From: Candidatus Rifleibacteriota bacterium
Lineage (GTDB): Bacteria > Muiribacteriota > Ozemobacteria > Ozemobacterales > Ozemobacteraceae
NCBI GenBank assembly: GCA_012517355.1
Contig: JAAYVD010000150.1
Coordinates: 1 to 64,000, forward strand
Direction: 5' to 3'
DNA length: 64,000 nucleotides
Both the position numbers and the translations under genes were made by a program. Position 1 is the first letter of the stretch, and every line of letters starts with the position of its first letter. Positions 1-8,834 of this stretch are shown piece after piece. Below the pieces are notes generated by a model. It was not told where the DNA came from. It was given only the letters and a program-made list of their open reading frames with translations, and did not search any database.

Positions 1-126
1 GTCGGCATGGGAACGATCATCGCGGCGAGGCCGGTCGTCAGGCCGGGAAGGGGCCGCACGGTGGGGCTGGCCGTCGTGGCGGTGATGGTCGGGGCGTGGC
101 CGGGGGTGGCGCGGACGTGGGTTCAT
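1..126 (-). CDS. 5' end of a probable 23S rRNA methyltransferase gene (RlmB/TrmH-like), partial
   Basis: An open frame of 42 codons starts with ATG at 126 and runs off the window without a stop. Its ATG overlaps the stop of mrnC in an ATGA junction, the usual sign of translational coupling. The peptide is low-complexity and rich in Arg, Pro, His and Asp, so nothing in it identifies a family. The guess of RlmB rests on gene order: in Bacillus and many relatives cysS, mrnC and rlmB follow one another, and some RlmB proteins carry a basic disordered N-terminal tail. The enzyme would methylate 23S rRNA. Only the reading frame and overlap are seen; the identity is inferred. Confidence 0.4.
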   Translation of the reverse strand, partial: MNPRPRHPRPRPDHHRHDGQPHRAAPSRPDDRPRRDDRSHAD

Positions 127-587
127 GGCGTCTGGTCCTGGGTGGGCGTGGGATGGGAGGTGGGCAGGGCCTGCTGCACCAGGGCCGCGCACCGTTCCTG
201 CTGGCCGGTCAGGAAGAGGAAGCCGACCCAGGCCTCGAAAGCGGTGGCCCGGGCATAGGCCCCGCGCGAGGCGCCGCTGGTGCGGTGCGGCATCTTGGCG
301 TTGCGCCAGGTGCGCAGGAGGGTCTGCTCGGCTTCCGACAGGGTCGGGAAGACCGCCTCGAACAGCTTCGCCTGCGAGTCGGCGCAGACGATGCCCACCA
401 CCGAGCTGTGGAGCCGGCCGCTCTCATCGACCCCCGTCTCGAGATGGTGCAGGCGCATGGCCAGCTCAAAGACCGAGTCGCCGATATACGCAAGCGTGCG
501 TGCGGGCAGACGGGCCGCCCGGTCGGTCGGCCACGGCCGGTTCAGCACCAGGCGGACCGCGGTGTCGGCGGAAGGCTGATCAGTCAT
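123..587 (-). CDS. mrnC: Mini-ribonuclease III
   Basis: This 154-residue protein matches the Mini-III family, dimeric RNase III-like enzymes without a dsRNA-binding domain that mature 23S rRNA precursor in Firmicutes and other bacteria. The RNase III signature is visible as LAYIGDSVFELAMRLHH (residues 32-48), with the catalytic Asp at 37. The second acidic residue is Glu118 in TAFEAWVGFL. The conserved RNAK segment lies near residue 96. Length is normal for the family. The gene follows cysS on the same strand with about 300 bp between them, filled by a multi-hairpin repeat. Its stop overlaps the start of the next gene. The cysS-mrnC neighbourhood supports the call strongly. Confidence 0.92.
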   Translation of the reverse strand: MTDQPSADTAVRLVLNRPWPTDRAARLPARTLAYIGDSVFELAMRLHHLETGVDESGRLHSSVVGIVCADSQAKLFEAVFPTLSEAEQTLLRTWRNAKMPHRTSGASRGAYARATAFEAWVGFLFLTGQQERCAALVQQALPTSHPTPTQDQTP

Positions 588-689
588 TTTCGGTGATCCG
601 GATTCGGGTGCGGTCAGAGTGGAGACCGGGGAATGACGAAGGGATCGGAGAGACCGAGGAGGCCGAAGGGGCTGAAGAGACCAAGGAGG

Positions 690-815
690 CCGAAGGGGAG
701 GGGCTCTGCCCCTCCCGGCCTCCCCGCCAAGGGCCGGGGGCCCTCGGATCCCCGGGTCTGGCGCGGCGAACGCTGGCGCGTTCGCCGCGTGGGGGTCCCG
801 CTTCGCGGGAAAGGG
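690..815 (+). repeat. Multi-hairpin intergenic element, copy 1 (120-bp family)
   Basis: The gap between cysS and mrnC (588-883) contains successive hairpins: one around GGGGCTCTGCCCC, one around AGGGCCGGGGGCCCT, one around GGCGAACGC/GCGTTCGCC, and CGCTTCGCG. The same order of hairpins with different bases recurs at 13052-13175 and 54715-54835. Compensating changes in the arms suggest the folded form matters. No coding sequence is visible in the gap. Confidence 0.7.
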
Positions 816-883
816 CGGCGGAGGCGCAAGACGCCATGAGTGGGGCCAATCCCGTGGTCATCGTCCGGTCCTGCGAAGACCGT

Positions 884-2326
884 TCACGCCTTGCGCCAGC
901 GGGTGCCGTCGCGGGTGTCCTCGAGGACGATGCCCGCGGTTTTGAGGCGGTCGCGGATCTTGTCGGCCAGGGAGAACTGTTTGGCGGCCTTCAGATCCTT
1001 GCGAAGTTCGATGACGAGGTCCATGATCGGGGCCAGGTCGACGTTGCCCTCGCCGGCGGCGGGTTCGGCCAGGATGCCCAGCAGGTCGCCCGCCCAGGTG
1101 TGCAGGAGCCGCGCGGCCTCGCGGGCGGCGGCGGCGGGCAGCGGGCCGGTGGTCAGGCGGCGGTTGACGGCGGTGACGAACTCGTAGATCTGGGCGATGG
1201 CTCCCGGGGTGTCGAGGTCGTTGTCCATCGCCTCGCCGAGGGCGCGGGCGGTGTCGGCGCACAGCCCGGCGATTGCGGGTTCCTCGCCGGGGGCGCCCCT
1301 CGTCTCGAGGTCGCGGAGGGTGGCGTAGCACTGGGTGAGGCGTCCGAGGCCGGTGGCGGCGGCGCCGATGGCCTCCTCGGTGTAATTGGTGGGCGAGCGG
1401 TAGTGGGTCGACAGCACGAAGACCCGGATCGCCTCGGGAGTGTGCTTCTGGAGCAGGTCCCGCACGGTGCGGAAGTTGCCGAGGGATTTCCCCATCTTGA
1501 CGCCATCGACGGTGACCATGTTGTTATGGACCCAGAAGCGGGCGAACGGCTTGCCGGTTTCGGCCTCGCTCTGGGCGATCTCGCACTCGTGGTGGGGGAA
1601 CATGTTCTCGAGCCCGCCGCCGTGGATGTCGAAGGTTTCGCCCAGGTACTTGGTGCTCATGACCGAGCACTCGATGTGCCAGCCGGGATAGCCGGGGCCC
1701 CAGGGCGAGTTCCAGCGCAGGATGTGGCCGGGTTCGGCGCGTTTCCAGAGGGCGAAGTCGCGGGGGTGGCGCTTTTCGGAACGGGCTTCGACCCGCACCG
1801 CCTCGCGTTGCTCGTCCATGACCCGGCCGGACAGCTTGCCGTAGCCGGCGAACGAGCCGACGTCGAAATACACGTTCCCGTCGACCTCGTAGGCGTGGCC
1901 CTTCTTCAGGAGGGCGACGACCGCCTCGATCTGTTCGCCGATGTGCTGGCTGGCACGCACGTAGAAGCTGGGGTGGGCGATGCGCAGGGCGGTCATGTCG
2001 TCGAAATACAGGCGCATGTAGCGGTCGACGACCTCCCAGGGGTGGACCTGGTCGAGGCGGGCCTGCTTGATGATCTTGTCCTCGCCGGCGTCGGCGTCGT
2101 CGGTGAGGTGACCGACGTCGGTGATGTTCTGCACGTAGCGGACCTTGAGGCCGGTCTGCCGGAGGTATTTGGCCAGCACGTCGAAGGTGAGGTAGCTCTT
2201 GGCATGGCCGAGGTGGGGCGGCCCGTAGACGGTGGGGCCGCAGACATACATGCCGACCTGCCCCTCGACCAGGGGCCTGAACTCCTCTTTGGTGCGGGTG
2301 AGCGAGTTGTAGAGATGGATGGCCAT
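884..2326 (-). CDS. cysS: Cysteinyl-tRNA synthetase
   Basis: A 480-residue class I aminoacyl-tRNA synthetase that charges tRNA-Cys. The class I 'HIGH' motif appears as HLGH (38-41) and the KMSKS loop as KMGKS (277-281). The four zinc ligands of the family are present with the correct spacing: Cys29, Cys220, His245 and Glu249; they give the enzyme its discrimination for cysteine. The start ATG at 2326 follows a GGAGGA ribosome-binding site, so longer upstream frames are rejected. A TATCAT -10 box lies 40 bp upstream. Length is typical and no key residue is missing. It heads the minus-strand group cysS-mrnC-(rlmB-like). Confidence 0.97.
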   Translation of the reverse strand: MAIHLYNSLTRTKEEFRPLVEGQVGMYVCGPTVYGPPHLGHAKSYLTFDVLAKYLRQTGLKVRYVQNITDVGHLTDDADAGEDKIIKQARLDQVHPWEVVDRYMRLYFDDMTALRIAHPSFYVRASQHIGEQIEAVVALLKKGHAYEVDGNVYFDVGSFAGYGKLSGRVMDEQREAVRVEARSEKRHPRDFALWKRAEPGHILRWNSPWGPGYPGWHIECSVMSTKYLGETFDIHGGGLENMFPHHECEIAQSEAETGKPFARFWVHNNMVTVDGVKMGKSLGNFRTVRDLLQKHTPEAIRVFVLSTHYRSPTNYTEEAIGAAATGLGRLTQCYATLRDLETRGAPGEEPAIAGLCADTARALGEAMDNDLDTPGAIAQIYEFVTAVNRRLTTGPLPAAAAREAARLLHTWAGDLLGILAEPAAGEGNVDLAPIMDLVIELRKDLKAAKQFSLADKIRDRLKTAGIVLEDTRDGTRWRKA

Positions 2327-2364
2327 GGGGTCCTCCGGGAACGGGGTATGGAAGGTGGATGGGC

Positions 2365-2370
2365 ATGATA
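2365..2370 (-). promoter_or_regulatory. -10 box for cysS (TGTGGTATCAT type)
   Basis: On the minus strand the bases read TGTGGTATCAT about 40 bp before the cysS start. The same ATTGTGGTAYCATG string occurs upstream of the ATP-grasp gene at 28263. No good -35 box is visible. Confidence 0.45.
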
Positions 2371-2413
2371 CCACAATGGGCTGGTCTGACACTCCATCGT
2401 TTTCCCCGTTGGT

Positions 2414-2442
2414 TTGACCAGTGAACCGCTGGTGGGGTAGAA
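2414..2442 (+). promoter_or_regulatory. Possible promoter for the membrane protein gene at 2499
   Basis: TTGACC is followed after 17 bp by GTAGAA. The -35 fits the TTGAC box seen elsewhere in the window, but the -10 is poor. It points away from the cysS promoter. Confidence 0.3.
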
Positions 2443-2498
2443 GAAGGAGGCATCCCGGATGCCCTTGCCATTCCGGGTGGGACAGGAGGAGACGGCAG

Positions 2499-3134
2499 AT
2501 GCCGCGGATCTGGTGGCTGGCTCCCAACGTGGTGATCATGGCTCTGATCATCCTGTTTTTCGCCGTGTTCCTGGGAGGGCTCATCCTGACCAAGATCCTG
2601 CGGCCGTGGCTGTTGCCCTCCAAGGAGGAGGCGCAGGACCCCACCTTCAAGAACACCCGTCCGGTTCCGCTGCTGATCTGCCTGACCATCCTCTACGGCC
2701 CGTTTTTAGCCGGGCTGTGGTGGGCCTGGAACCGGCCTGCCCTGCTGACCATCGACCAGGCAGGGGGGTGGGCTTTCCGAAACGCGTATTTCCAGGCCCT
2801 TTTCCGGGTCGCCCCCGACCGGCCCCGCACCCTGGAGGCGCTCATCCAGCGTGTGGATTACGACCACCGAGGGACCTTCCCGCGGTATCTCTGCACCGGC
2901 GACCTCTGGGTGGAAACGGCGGCGGGGGAGCGGTTCGTCATGAACGTCCCCGTCTTTCCCGACGACGAGAACGACCAGCCGGTCTTTTTCGAGGGGCTGG
3001 GCTACACAGGGATAGCCTCTTGGAGCACAGGCCCTCACGGGGGGGCCATCACCCCTCTCCACACCTTCACCGCTTCCGGACCTGTCCTGGTCGGTCCCCT
3101 AGTGGCGGAGGAGGATCCTGCGGTCACCCATTAA
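2499..3134 (+). CDS. Membrane protein of unknown function
   Basis: I do not recognise this 211-residue protein. Its N-terminus holds one hydrophobic helix (about residues 8-30), then a basic Pro-rich linker and a second helix near residues 53-75. The remaining 130 residues look like a soluble domain, probably outside the membrane, with the acidic stretch FPDDENDQP. The start at ATG 2499 is chosen because AGGAGG sits 9 bases upstream; the frame is also open upstream to 2421 but that stretch is Arg-rich and unlikely. It is transcribed divergently from cysS. The next gene begins 120 bp downstream. Confidence 0.7.
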   Translation: MPRIWWLAPNVVIMALIILFFAVFLGGLILTKILRPWLLPSKEEAQDPTFKNTRPVPLLICLTILYGPFLAGLWWAWNRPALLTIDQAGGWAFRNAYFQALFRVAPDRPRTLEALIQRVDYDHRGTFPRYLCTGDLWVETAAGERFVMNVPVFPDDENDQPVFFEGLGYTGIASWSTGPHGGAITPLHTFTASGPVLVGPLVAEEDPAVTH

Positions 3135-3256
3135 CCCTTCCCGATTCTCTGGGAGCCGGTCTTTCCCTCACCAGGGGGGATTGGCGGCGGAGGCGGGGTA
3201 TGTCATGATGGAGGGAACGGTCAACCGGGGGGCGAGGTCTGCCGATACAGGATGGT

Positions 3257-3466
3257 ATGACCAAGTCGAAAGGGGGTATTTCCGTGCCTGGAAAAACCAA
3301 GTCTGAGATCATTCTCGACAAGATCGCCGACGGGATCCCGATCGCGCAGTTGAAGCGCGAGTATGGACTTTCCAAGGAAGACATCCTGACCGCCGCCCTG
3401 TTCGGGGTGGCCGAACTCCGCGAGGAGTACCTGTCCATTCTGGCCAAGAGGAAGAAGTTCCGGTGA
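3257..3466 (+). CDS. Small DUF433-like / helix-turn-helix protein
   Basis: This 69-residue protein has the pattern of the DUF433 family, small helical proteins sometimes found as antitoxin-like partners: a helix ending ILDKIADGIPIAQL, then a turn and a helix in the segment YGLSKEDILTAALFGVAEL. No toxin-like partner is adjacent. The first ATG (3257) has a weak AGGATGG site; a GTG at 3284 preceded by AAAGGGGG is an equally good start and would remove nine residues that look non-conserved. It lies just upstream of the HEAT protein and may be co-transcribed. Assignment to DUF433 is from memory of the sequence pattern. Confidence 0.65.
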   Translation: MTKSKGGISVPGKTKSEIILDKIADGIPIAQLKREYGLSKEDILTAALFGVAELREEYLSILAKRKKFR

Positions 3467-3537
3467 CCGGTGGCGGGCCGGGGGGGGCGGTTGGCACCGA
3501 CTCCCGGCGCCGCGGTCCGGGCCGGGAGGAGGGTGCA

Positions 3538-5007
3538 ATGGAAGCCTCCGGTGATTTGCGGACCCGGGTCGTCAAGCAGTTCGGGTTCGCCCTGCGGGAT
3601 ACCAATCCCAGCATCCGGTTTCTTGCGCTGGAAGGGGTTGAGCGGTTCCCCGACCCCTCGCTGACCGACCAGGTCCTGCCGCTCCTGGAGGACAAGGACA
3701 AATACGTCCGCTGGAAGGCCATCCAGGTGGCCGGGCTGCTCGGCCTGGCCGCCTTCCGCCCTCCCCTCGAGATGCTGCTGCAGTCGCCCGATCCGACCAC
3801 ACGGTCCCTGGCGGCGCAAGCCCTGGGCAACACCGGCCAGGTCGAGATCCTGCCCGCCCTTCTCGACCTGGCGGGGCGCGAAGGTTCCCCTCGCGTCCGG
3901 CAGACCGTGATCAAGAACCTGCATCGGTTCGGGGGGCAGATCCCCTGGAGCTACCTGGCCCAGGCCATCCGCGACCCCGACCTGGGGGTGCGGATCGACA
4001 CGGCCACGACGCTGGGCAATGCCGCCCCCCACGAGCAGGCCTGCGACATCCTGATCAACCTGCTCGAGCAGGAGTCGAACAACCACGTGTTTGCCACGGC
4101 GTTGATGTCGCTGGGCCGGTTCCGCAAGGAGATCCTGGTGGGATACTACCAGCACAGCCTGCTGCACCAGGAGCCGCGGATCCGGGCCAACGCGGTGGAA
4201 GCCATGGGGAACCTGCCGTTCCGGACGGTGGAGCAGCTGGTGCTGCCCTACCTGCGCGATCCCTCGAACCGGGTCAAGGCCAACGTGATGGGCATCTACC
4301 TGCAGAACGGCCTGGGACCGCGGGTCATCGGGGAAGTCCGGGCCTTGCTGGTCTCACCCCAGCGATGGGAACGGGCGAGCGGCGCGTGGCTGATCGGCAC
4401 CTACCGGGTGACCGAGCTGACCGCCTCGCTGTTCGGCCTGCTGAATGACGAGGAACCCGCGGTGGCGGAACGGGCGGCCTGGGCGCTTGGCCAGGTGCGG
4501 AGCCCCGGCCTGTTCGACGACCTGCTGCGCGAGTGGGGGAAGGCCCGCCAGTGGGCCATCCCGGCCTTCCTGTCGGCCTTCCGGCGGGTGGCCCGCCTGG
4601 AGAACGTTCCCGCCCTGGTCGCCCTGCTGGAGAAGGACCGCAACCCGCGCACGAAGGCGAGCATGATCGACAACCTGACGGCCTTGCGGGCGGTGATGGC
4701 CAAGCCCGCGGTGGAGAAGCTGATCTGGGACCCGGAGCAGCGGATCCGGCTGAGCGCCCTGCTGTTCATGGCATCGATCGGCGGTTCGTCGGCCAACGAC
4801 ATGCTGGTGCGGGCCCTCGACGACCCCTCGCCCCGGGTGCGTCAACTCTGTGCCGAGGTCCTGCTGGAAAAGGGGGACTTTCGGGCGTTGCGCACCCTGG
4901 CGGCGCTGCTGACCGACCCCGAAAAGCAGCAGCGCGTGATGGGAGGTCTGTCTTGGCGTGACCCGGTGGCGGGAGGCTCGGGCGTGATCAGGATCGCCGG
5001 AAAATGA
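3538..5007 (+). CDS. HEAT-repeat protein
   Basis: A 489-residue protein built almost entirely of HEAT / PBS-lyase-like helical repeats of about 30-40 residues. Each contains a variant of 'D-x-x-V-R-x-x-A-x-x-L', for example around PSIRFLALEGVERF, KYVRWKAIQVAGLLG, TRSLAAQALG and PRVRQLCAEVLLEKG. Such solenoids normally act as binding scaffolds; no catalytic domain, signal peptide or membrane segment is visible, so it is probably cytoplasmic. ATG 3538 is chosen because GGGAGGAGGG precedes it; the frame extends upstream to 3463 but through unlikely sequence. The stop codon region overlaps the terminator of the oppositely oriented small gene at 5053-5139. Confidence 0.85.
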   Translation: MEASGDLRTRVVKQFGFALRDTNPSIRFLALEGVERFPDPSLTDQVLPLLEDKDKYVRWKAIQVAGLLGLAAFRPPLEMLLQSPDPTTRSLAAQALGNTGQVEILPALLDLAGREGSPRVRQTVIKNLHRFGGQIPWSYLAQAIRDPDLGVRIDTATTLGNAAPHEQACDILINLLEQESNNHVFATALMSLGRFRKEILVGYYQHSLLHQEPRIRANAVEAMGNLPFRTVEQLVLPYLRDPSNRVKANVMGIYLQNGLGPRVIGEVRALLVSPQRWERASGAWLIGTYRVTELTASLFGLLNDEEPAVAERAAWALGQVRSPGLFDDLLREWGKARQWAIPAFLSAFRRVARLENVPALVALLEKDRNPRTKASMIDNLTALRAVMAKPAVEKLIWDPEQRIRLSALLFMASIGGSSANDMLVRALDDPSPRVRQLCAEVLLEKGDFRALRTLAALLTDPEKQQRVMGGLSWRDPVAGGSGVIRIAGK

Positions 5008-5036
5008 AAAACCGGGAAGCCGTTGCGCTCCCCGGT
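5006..5036 (-). terminator. Rho-independent terminator of the 28-residue gene
   Basis: On the minus strand a 10-bp stem (ACCGGGGAGC / GCTTCCCGGT, one mismatch) with a six-base loop is followed by TTTTT. The plus strand has no T-run after the stem, so it acts on minus-strand transcripts. Confidence 0.75.
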
Positions 5037-5052
5037 GTGCCGTGACCGTCGA

Positions 5053-5139
5053 TCAGTCGGACAGGTACCCGTAGACGTAGCCGGCGAAAGCGACCGCGCT
5101 GATGATCATGGCCCACCAGATGAAGCGGAAAATCGACAT
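5053..5139 (-). CDS. 28-residue single-span membrane protein
   Basis: A 29-codon frame begins with ATG at 5139. It is preceded at ideal distance by GGAGGAAGG, one of the strongest ribosome-binding sites in the window. The peptide starts MSIFRFIWWAMI, is hydrophobic through residue 23 and ends GYLSD, so one transmembrane helix is likely. A TTGACG-17-TATGAT promoter lies 37 bp upstream and an intrinsic terminator begins 17 bp after the stop, giving a complete monocistronic unit of about 160 bases. No family is recognised. It is too short for ordinary gene callers. The coding call rests on the agreement of promoter, ribosome-binding site, composition and terminator. Confidence 0.8.
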   Translation of the reverse strand: MSIFRFIWWAMIISAVAFAGYVYGYLSD

Positions 5140-5175
5140 ACCTTCCTCCGATACGAGATGTGTGAAGACGAAGCG

Positions 5176-5204
5176 ATCATAGCATACCCCCGGCGGGGCG
5201 TCAA
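5176..5204 (-). promoter_or_regulatory. Promoter of the 28-residue membrane protein gene
   Basis: Minus strand TTGACG (5204-5199), exactly 17 bp, then TATGAT (5181-5176). This is the closest match to the vegetative promoter consensus in the window. Confidence 0.8.
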
Positions 5205-5304
5205 AGCCCGCCGGCTTTCAGCGTTTCCCGGGAACTGCGGCCTTGCCGTCCCCCGGGTGCCGGTGCCGCGGGCCGGTGAACGGCCCGCCAGGAGGTCCTG
5301 AACC

Positions 5305-7005
5305 ATGCAGTCATGGAAACGTCTCGCCCTCGCCGCCCTGCTGGGCCTGGCCCTCGGGTCGCCCGGACCCGCCGTCGCCCAGTTCGACAACACCAACATC
5401 CTGGTCGAGGAGGCGGTCAACCACATCTACCAACAGCGGTTCAAGCAGGCCCATGCCCTCCTGAAACAGGCCTACGACCAGTCTCCCCGACATCCGGGGG
5501 TGCACTTCAACCTGGGCCGGCTGTTCGAGATGACCGGCAACTTCTCCGAGGCCTGCAAGGAATACCAGATGGCCGCGGTGCTCGACCCCTCCAACGTCGC
5601 GGCCCGCCGCGGCCTGGCCCGGTGCAGCGTCGAACTGAAGCGGACGCGCGGGGCGGAACAGGCCCGGGTGCTCGACGTGGCCGCCCAGGAGATCACCGCC
5701 ACCCGCGGCACCAGCCCCGTCCCGGCCCGCCCGGTCGTGGCCCGGCCCCCCGCGGCGCCGCCCCCCGCGCCGGTGATCAGTCAGGGCCGGGTGGCCGCGG
5801 TTTCCCTGCCGCGACCGCTGCCCGACATCGACGATGCCCCTTCCACCCCGGCCATCGACCTGCCGGCCATGCCGCCCTCGTCCCAGCTGCCCGCCGCCGC
5901 CTCCCTGCCCCCGATGCCGCAGGCGGTGCGGGAGCGGATGCGCGACATCCCCTACGACGAGGAGGAGAGCCGGGCCGAGGGCCTGATCGAGAAGGGGAGC
6001 TACGCGCAGGCCTTCGAACTGCTCGACCGGCTGTCCACGAACAATCCCGACAACCCGCGGGTGCTGTTCCTGCTGGGCAAGCTGTTCAGCCTGAAGGGCG
6101 AGATGTTCAACGGGATCAAGTATCTCGAGGAGGCGGTCAAGGTCGACGAGCGGATGTACCATGCCTACTACCTGCTGGCACAGGATTACTCGCGGGTGAA
6201 CCTGCTCGACGACGCGATCCGCAACTACCTGGTCTATTTCGGCGTCAAGCCCCAGGCCGGGGTCGCGGTGGAGATCGCCCGGGTCTACGAGCGGATGGGA
6301 CGGCAGGCCGAGGCGCGGGAATTCTACGCCAAGGCCAACGCCATGAACCCCGGCAACCCCAACCTGCAGGCGCATCTCACCCAGTCCGAGAACGACGTGG
6401 CCAACGACCTCTACCTGCGGGCCAACCATGCCTTCACCACGAACGATTTCGCGGGGGCGGCCACGCTGTTCGAGCAGGCCCTGAGTTCGCGCGGCCTCGA
6501 CGGCACCTACCGTCGCGACGCCGAGCGCAAGGTGCAGGCGGCCAAGCTGCGCGCCCGCGTCCAGAGCGAGGAGGCACGGCCGGCGGCGGAGGGGTTCCGG
6601 CAGACCCGCGCGACCTACGGCACCGTCAACCTGCTCTATCCGCAACTGGCCGACATCACCTTCAAGACCAAGTTCACCGGGCCAGTGGTGGCCGAATGGC
6701 GGGCCTACGTGGCCCGCAAGTTCACCCGCTACGGGCAGGATTTCCTGGTCATGATCAAGGATCTGACCCGCGACGAGCAGGACATGATGGGCAAGGAGCA
6801 GGCGGATTTCCGGCTCAACCCCAACTTCACCAACCAGCCCGTCTTCCTGCTCACGGCGCCGCGCGGCGCCTTCCCCCCCTTCGCCGACAAGGGGAAGTTC
6901 CTGACCTTCACCGGGCGGACCGAGTGGCGGTTCTACGACGTGATCAACGACCTCGGCCAGAGCATGAAGCTGCCCGCCTTCGAATACATGTCGGCGCATC
7001 CCTGA
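5305..7005 (+). CDS. Exported TPR protein
   Basis: A 566-residue protein with a signal peptide (residues 1-25, cut after AVA) and two blocks of tetratricopeptide repeats. The first spans about residues 30-105 (HPGVHFNLGRLFEMTGNF). A Pro/Ala-rich linker (about 130-210) follows, then a second block of about 220-375 (PRVLFLLGKLFSLKGEMF). The last 150 residues form an unrecognised domain containing aromatic and charged stretches. TPRs bind partner proteins, so a periplasmic scaffold or assembly role is likely. CAGGAGG precedes the start. The neighbour downstream is a peptidase gene with its own promoter. Confidence 0.85.
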   Translation: MQSWKRLALAALLGLALGSPGPAVAQFDNTNILVEEAVNHIYQQRFKQAHALLKQAYDQSPRHPGVHFNLGRLFEMTGNFSEACKEYQMAAVLDPSNVAARRGLARCSVELKRTRGAEQARVLDVAAQEITATRGTSPVPARPVVARPPAAPPPAPVISQGRVAAVSLPRPLPDIDDAPSTPAIDLPAMPPSSQLPAAASLPPMPQAVRERMRDIPYDEEESRAEGLIEKGSYAQAFELLDRLSTNNPDNPRVLFLLGKLFSLKGEMFNGIKYLEEAVKVDERMYHAYYLLAQDYSRVNLLDDAIRNYLVYFGVKPQAGVAVEIARVYERMGRQAEAREFYAKANAMNPGNPNLQAHLTQSENDVANDLYLRANHAFTTNDFAGAATLFEQALSSRGLDGTYRRDAERKVQAAKLRARVQSEEARPAAEGFRQTRATYGTVNLLYPQLADITFKTKFTGPVVAEWRAYVARKFTRYGQDFLVMIKDLTRDEQDMMGKEQADFRLNPNFTNQPVFLLTAPRGAFPPFADKGKFLTFTGRTEWRFYDVINDLGQSMKLPAFEYMSAHP

Positions 7006-7225
7006 CCCCGCGGGGGTTCGCGGGAAGGGCCCCATGACATGGGGCGAAGCGGGCGACCCGCGCTGCCAACCGGTGCGCCAGGATGCTCCTTCCGGCATCG
7101 TGGCGGACGGGTTGGGAAGCGCCCGGTGCTCAGGTGGAACCCTGCCGGCGGAGAATTCCCGGTGCCGCAGGGGTCGGCGAGGAACCTGAAGGCCCGGTCC
7201 TTCCGATGCCGGAGAAAGATCCGGT

Positions 7226-7254
7226 TTGACAGGAAGAGGCCGCTCCTCTAGCAT
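7226..7254 (+). promoter_or_regulatory. Promoter of the C11 peptidase gene
   Basis: TTGACA (7226-7231), 17 bp, TAGCAT (7249-7254). The rest of the 7006-7341 gap holds a small hairpin (CCCCAT/ATGGGG near 7030) and nothing else that I can see. Confidence 0.75.
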
Positions 7255-7341
7255 TGACTGTGTACGGTCCCCGACCACGGATTTTCCCCCTGTTTCCTTC
7301 CCTCGGGGCGCCCCATTTTCATTCCGGAGGCAACCGAAATC

Positions 7342-8559
7342 ATGACCCGATGTTGTCTGGTGTTCTTCCTTGTTTGCCAGTTTGTGTTTCCTTCCTGGGT
7401 CGGGGCCCTCAACGAATGGACCATTCTGGTCCACATGAGCAGCGATGACACCACGCAGCTCGTCGAGGACATCAACCGGTTCAGCCTCGCGGCGATGAAG
7501 ACCATCAGCCTTCCGCCCGGGTGCGAGATGGTGGTCCTGGAGGATTGCAGCAAGCCGGATACCCTTCACCGGCTTCTGGGAAAGGTCATGAAGAGCCAGG
7601 GCCAGCCGTCAGGTGGCGCGACCATGTACTGCCTCGGTGGTCGGACCATGACCGTCGAACAGACCCTGGGGGAAGTGAACATGGGGTCCCCCGCGGTGTT
7701 GTGGAACTTTCTCGTGGCGGCCACCCGGAAGCACCCCGCCCGGCGGTATGCCCTCATCTTCAACGGTCACGGCAGCGGGATCTTCTCCTTCGCGGGGAGC
7801 GGAGACGTCCGTTCCCCCGACCCCGGCACCGTCGACTTCAACCCGGATCGTTTCGTCGCCTACGATGCCACCGATCGGGATTGTCTGACGGTGTTCGAAC
7901 TCGGGGCCGTCCTGAGGGCGTTCCGCGACCGGCTCAACCAGGGGCGGAAGCTTGAGGTCATGGCCTTCGACGCCTGTCTGCCGGGGTCGATCGAGGCCCT
8001 GTGCCAGCTTCACGATGTCTGCGAGGTGTTCGTCGGGTCGGCGGACTCGATTCCGGTCCTGGGGTTTCCCTATGTCGGGTTCATGGCCAGGATCAACCGT
8101 CACCTTCCCGCCAACGGCGAGGAATTTGCCGCCGCCCTCCGGGCGGTCATCATGCGGAAACTCGGCTACTGGCGGACGAAACAGGTTCCTGAACTGGTGT
8201 CCGGTTTCGACCGGTTGTCGGTCGCGATCCTGCAATCCCTGGAAGGAGAGACCCCGGTGAAGCTTGCCCTGGGGTCGTTCCTCACCGCCAAGGAGCTGTA
8301 CCAGGATATCCGCCCGCTCCTGAAGAGGCTTGCCCGGGAACCGGTTCCCGGGCCGGGTGGGGCCGCCATCCGGCAGCTGGCCGCCGACACGAGCGACTCT
8401 CTCCAGCGCTGTTGGGCGCTTCCCGGGGGGAATCCGGCCAAGCTGTCGATCACCGCCCCTCCGGCCCGGGCCTGGAAAAACCTGAGGAAGTTCTATTCGC
8501 ACCTGGCATTTGCCAAAGCCACCCATTGGGACGAAATCCTGGACCGGTTGAACCCCTGA
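7342..8559 (+). CDS. Clostripain-like cysteine peptidase (family C11), secreted
   Basis: A 405-residue protein with a signal peptide (about 1-22). It has the catalytic pair of clan CD peptidases: His143 in IFNGHGSG and Cys212 in AFDACLPG. Family C11 enzymes usually cleave after Arg or Lys and are activated by self-cleavage. The region after the Cys contains GFPYVGFM, in the position where the second C11 protein in this window has DGYPYHLL, consistent with the fold. No sorting signal is visible, so it is probably periplasmic or secreted. CGGAGGC precedes the start, and a strong promoter lies 90 bp upstream. Substrate is unknown. Confidence 0.85.
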   Translation: MTRCCLVFFLVCQFVFPSWVGALNEWTILVHMSSDDTTQLVEDINRFSLAAMKTISLPPGCEMVVLEDCSKPDTLHRLLGKVMKSQGQPSGGATMYCLGGRTMTVEQTLGEVNMGSPAVLWNFLVAATRKHPARRYALIFNGHGSGIFSFAGSGDVRSPDPGTVDFNPDRFVAYDATDRDCLTVFELGAVLRAFRDRLNQGRKLEVMAFDACLPGSIEALCQLHDVCEVFVGSADSIPVLGFPYVGFMARINRHLPANGEEFAAALRAVIMRKLGYWRTKQVPELVSGFDRLSVAILQSLEGETPVKLALGSFLTAKELYQDIRPLLKRLAREPVPGPGGAAIRQLAADTSDSLQRCWALPGGNPAKLSITAPPARAWKNLRKFYSHLAFAKATHWDEILDRLNP

Positions 8560-8776
8560 TCGCCGGTCCTCCCTCCCACCCCGAATGCCACGGTCGCGGC
8601 CATCGGGACCAGGTCCGGGGGAGGAGTGGGCTCCAGGTTCCAGTGACTGAGCCGGGCGGGGTCGGCCGGTTCAGGCCGGCCAGTATTCCTGCTGGGGCGG
8701 GGGTCCGCCGGAATCGTTGCCCGGGCAGGACAGCCCCCGATGGCTGGATGAACGGCCGCTTTCGGGACCCTCGGGT

Positions 8777-8805
8777 TTGACGGGTCCCTTGTCGGTCCTT
8801 ACAAT
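8777..8805 (+). promoter_or_regulatory. Promoter of the phospholipase D-like gene
   Basis: TTGACG (8777-8782), 17 bp, TACAAT (8800-8805). Transcription should begin near 8812, which excludes a start codon at 8805 and fixes the ATG at 8835. Confidence 0.75.
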
Positions 8806-8834
8806 TGGAGAGAATCACGACCGGAGGGTGGGGT

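Noticed and set aside
125-2368. A 747-codon plus-strand open frame across mrnC and cysS
   Set aside because: It is antisense to two clearly identified genes. Very high GC makes the opposite frames stop-poor, and the translation is Gly/Ala/Val-rich without family signals.
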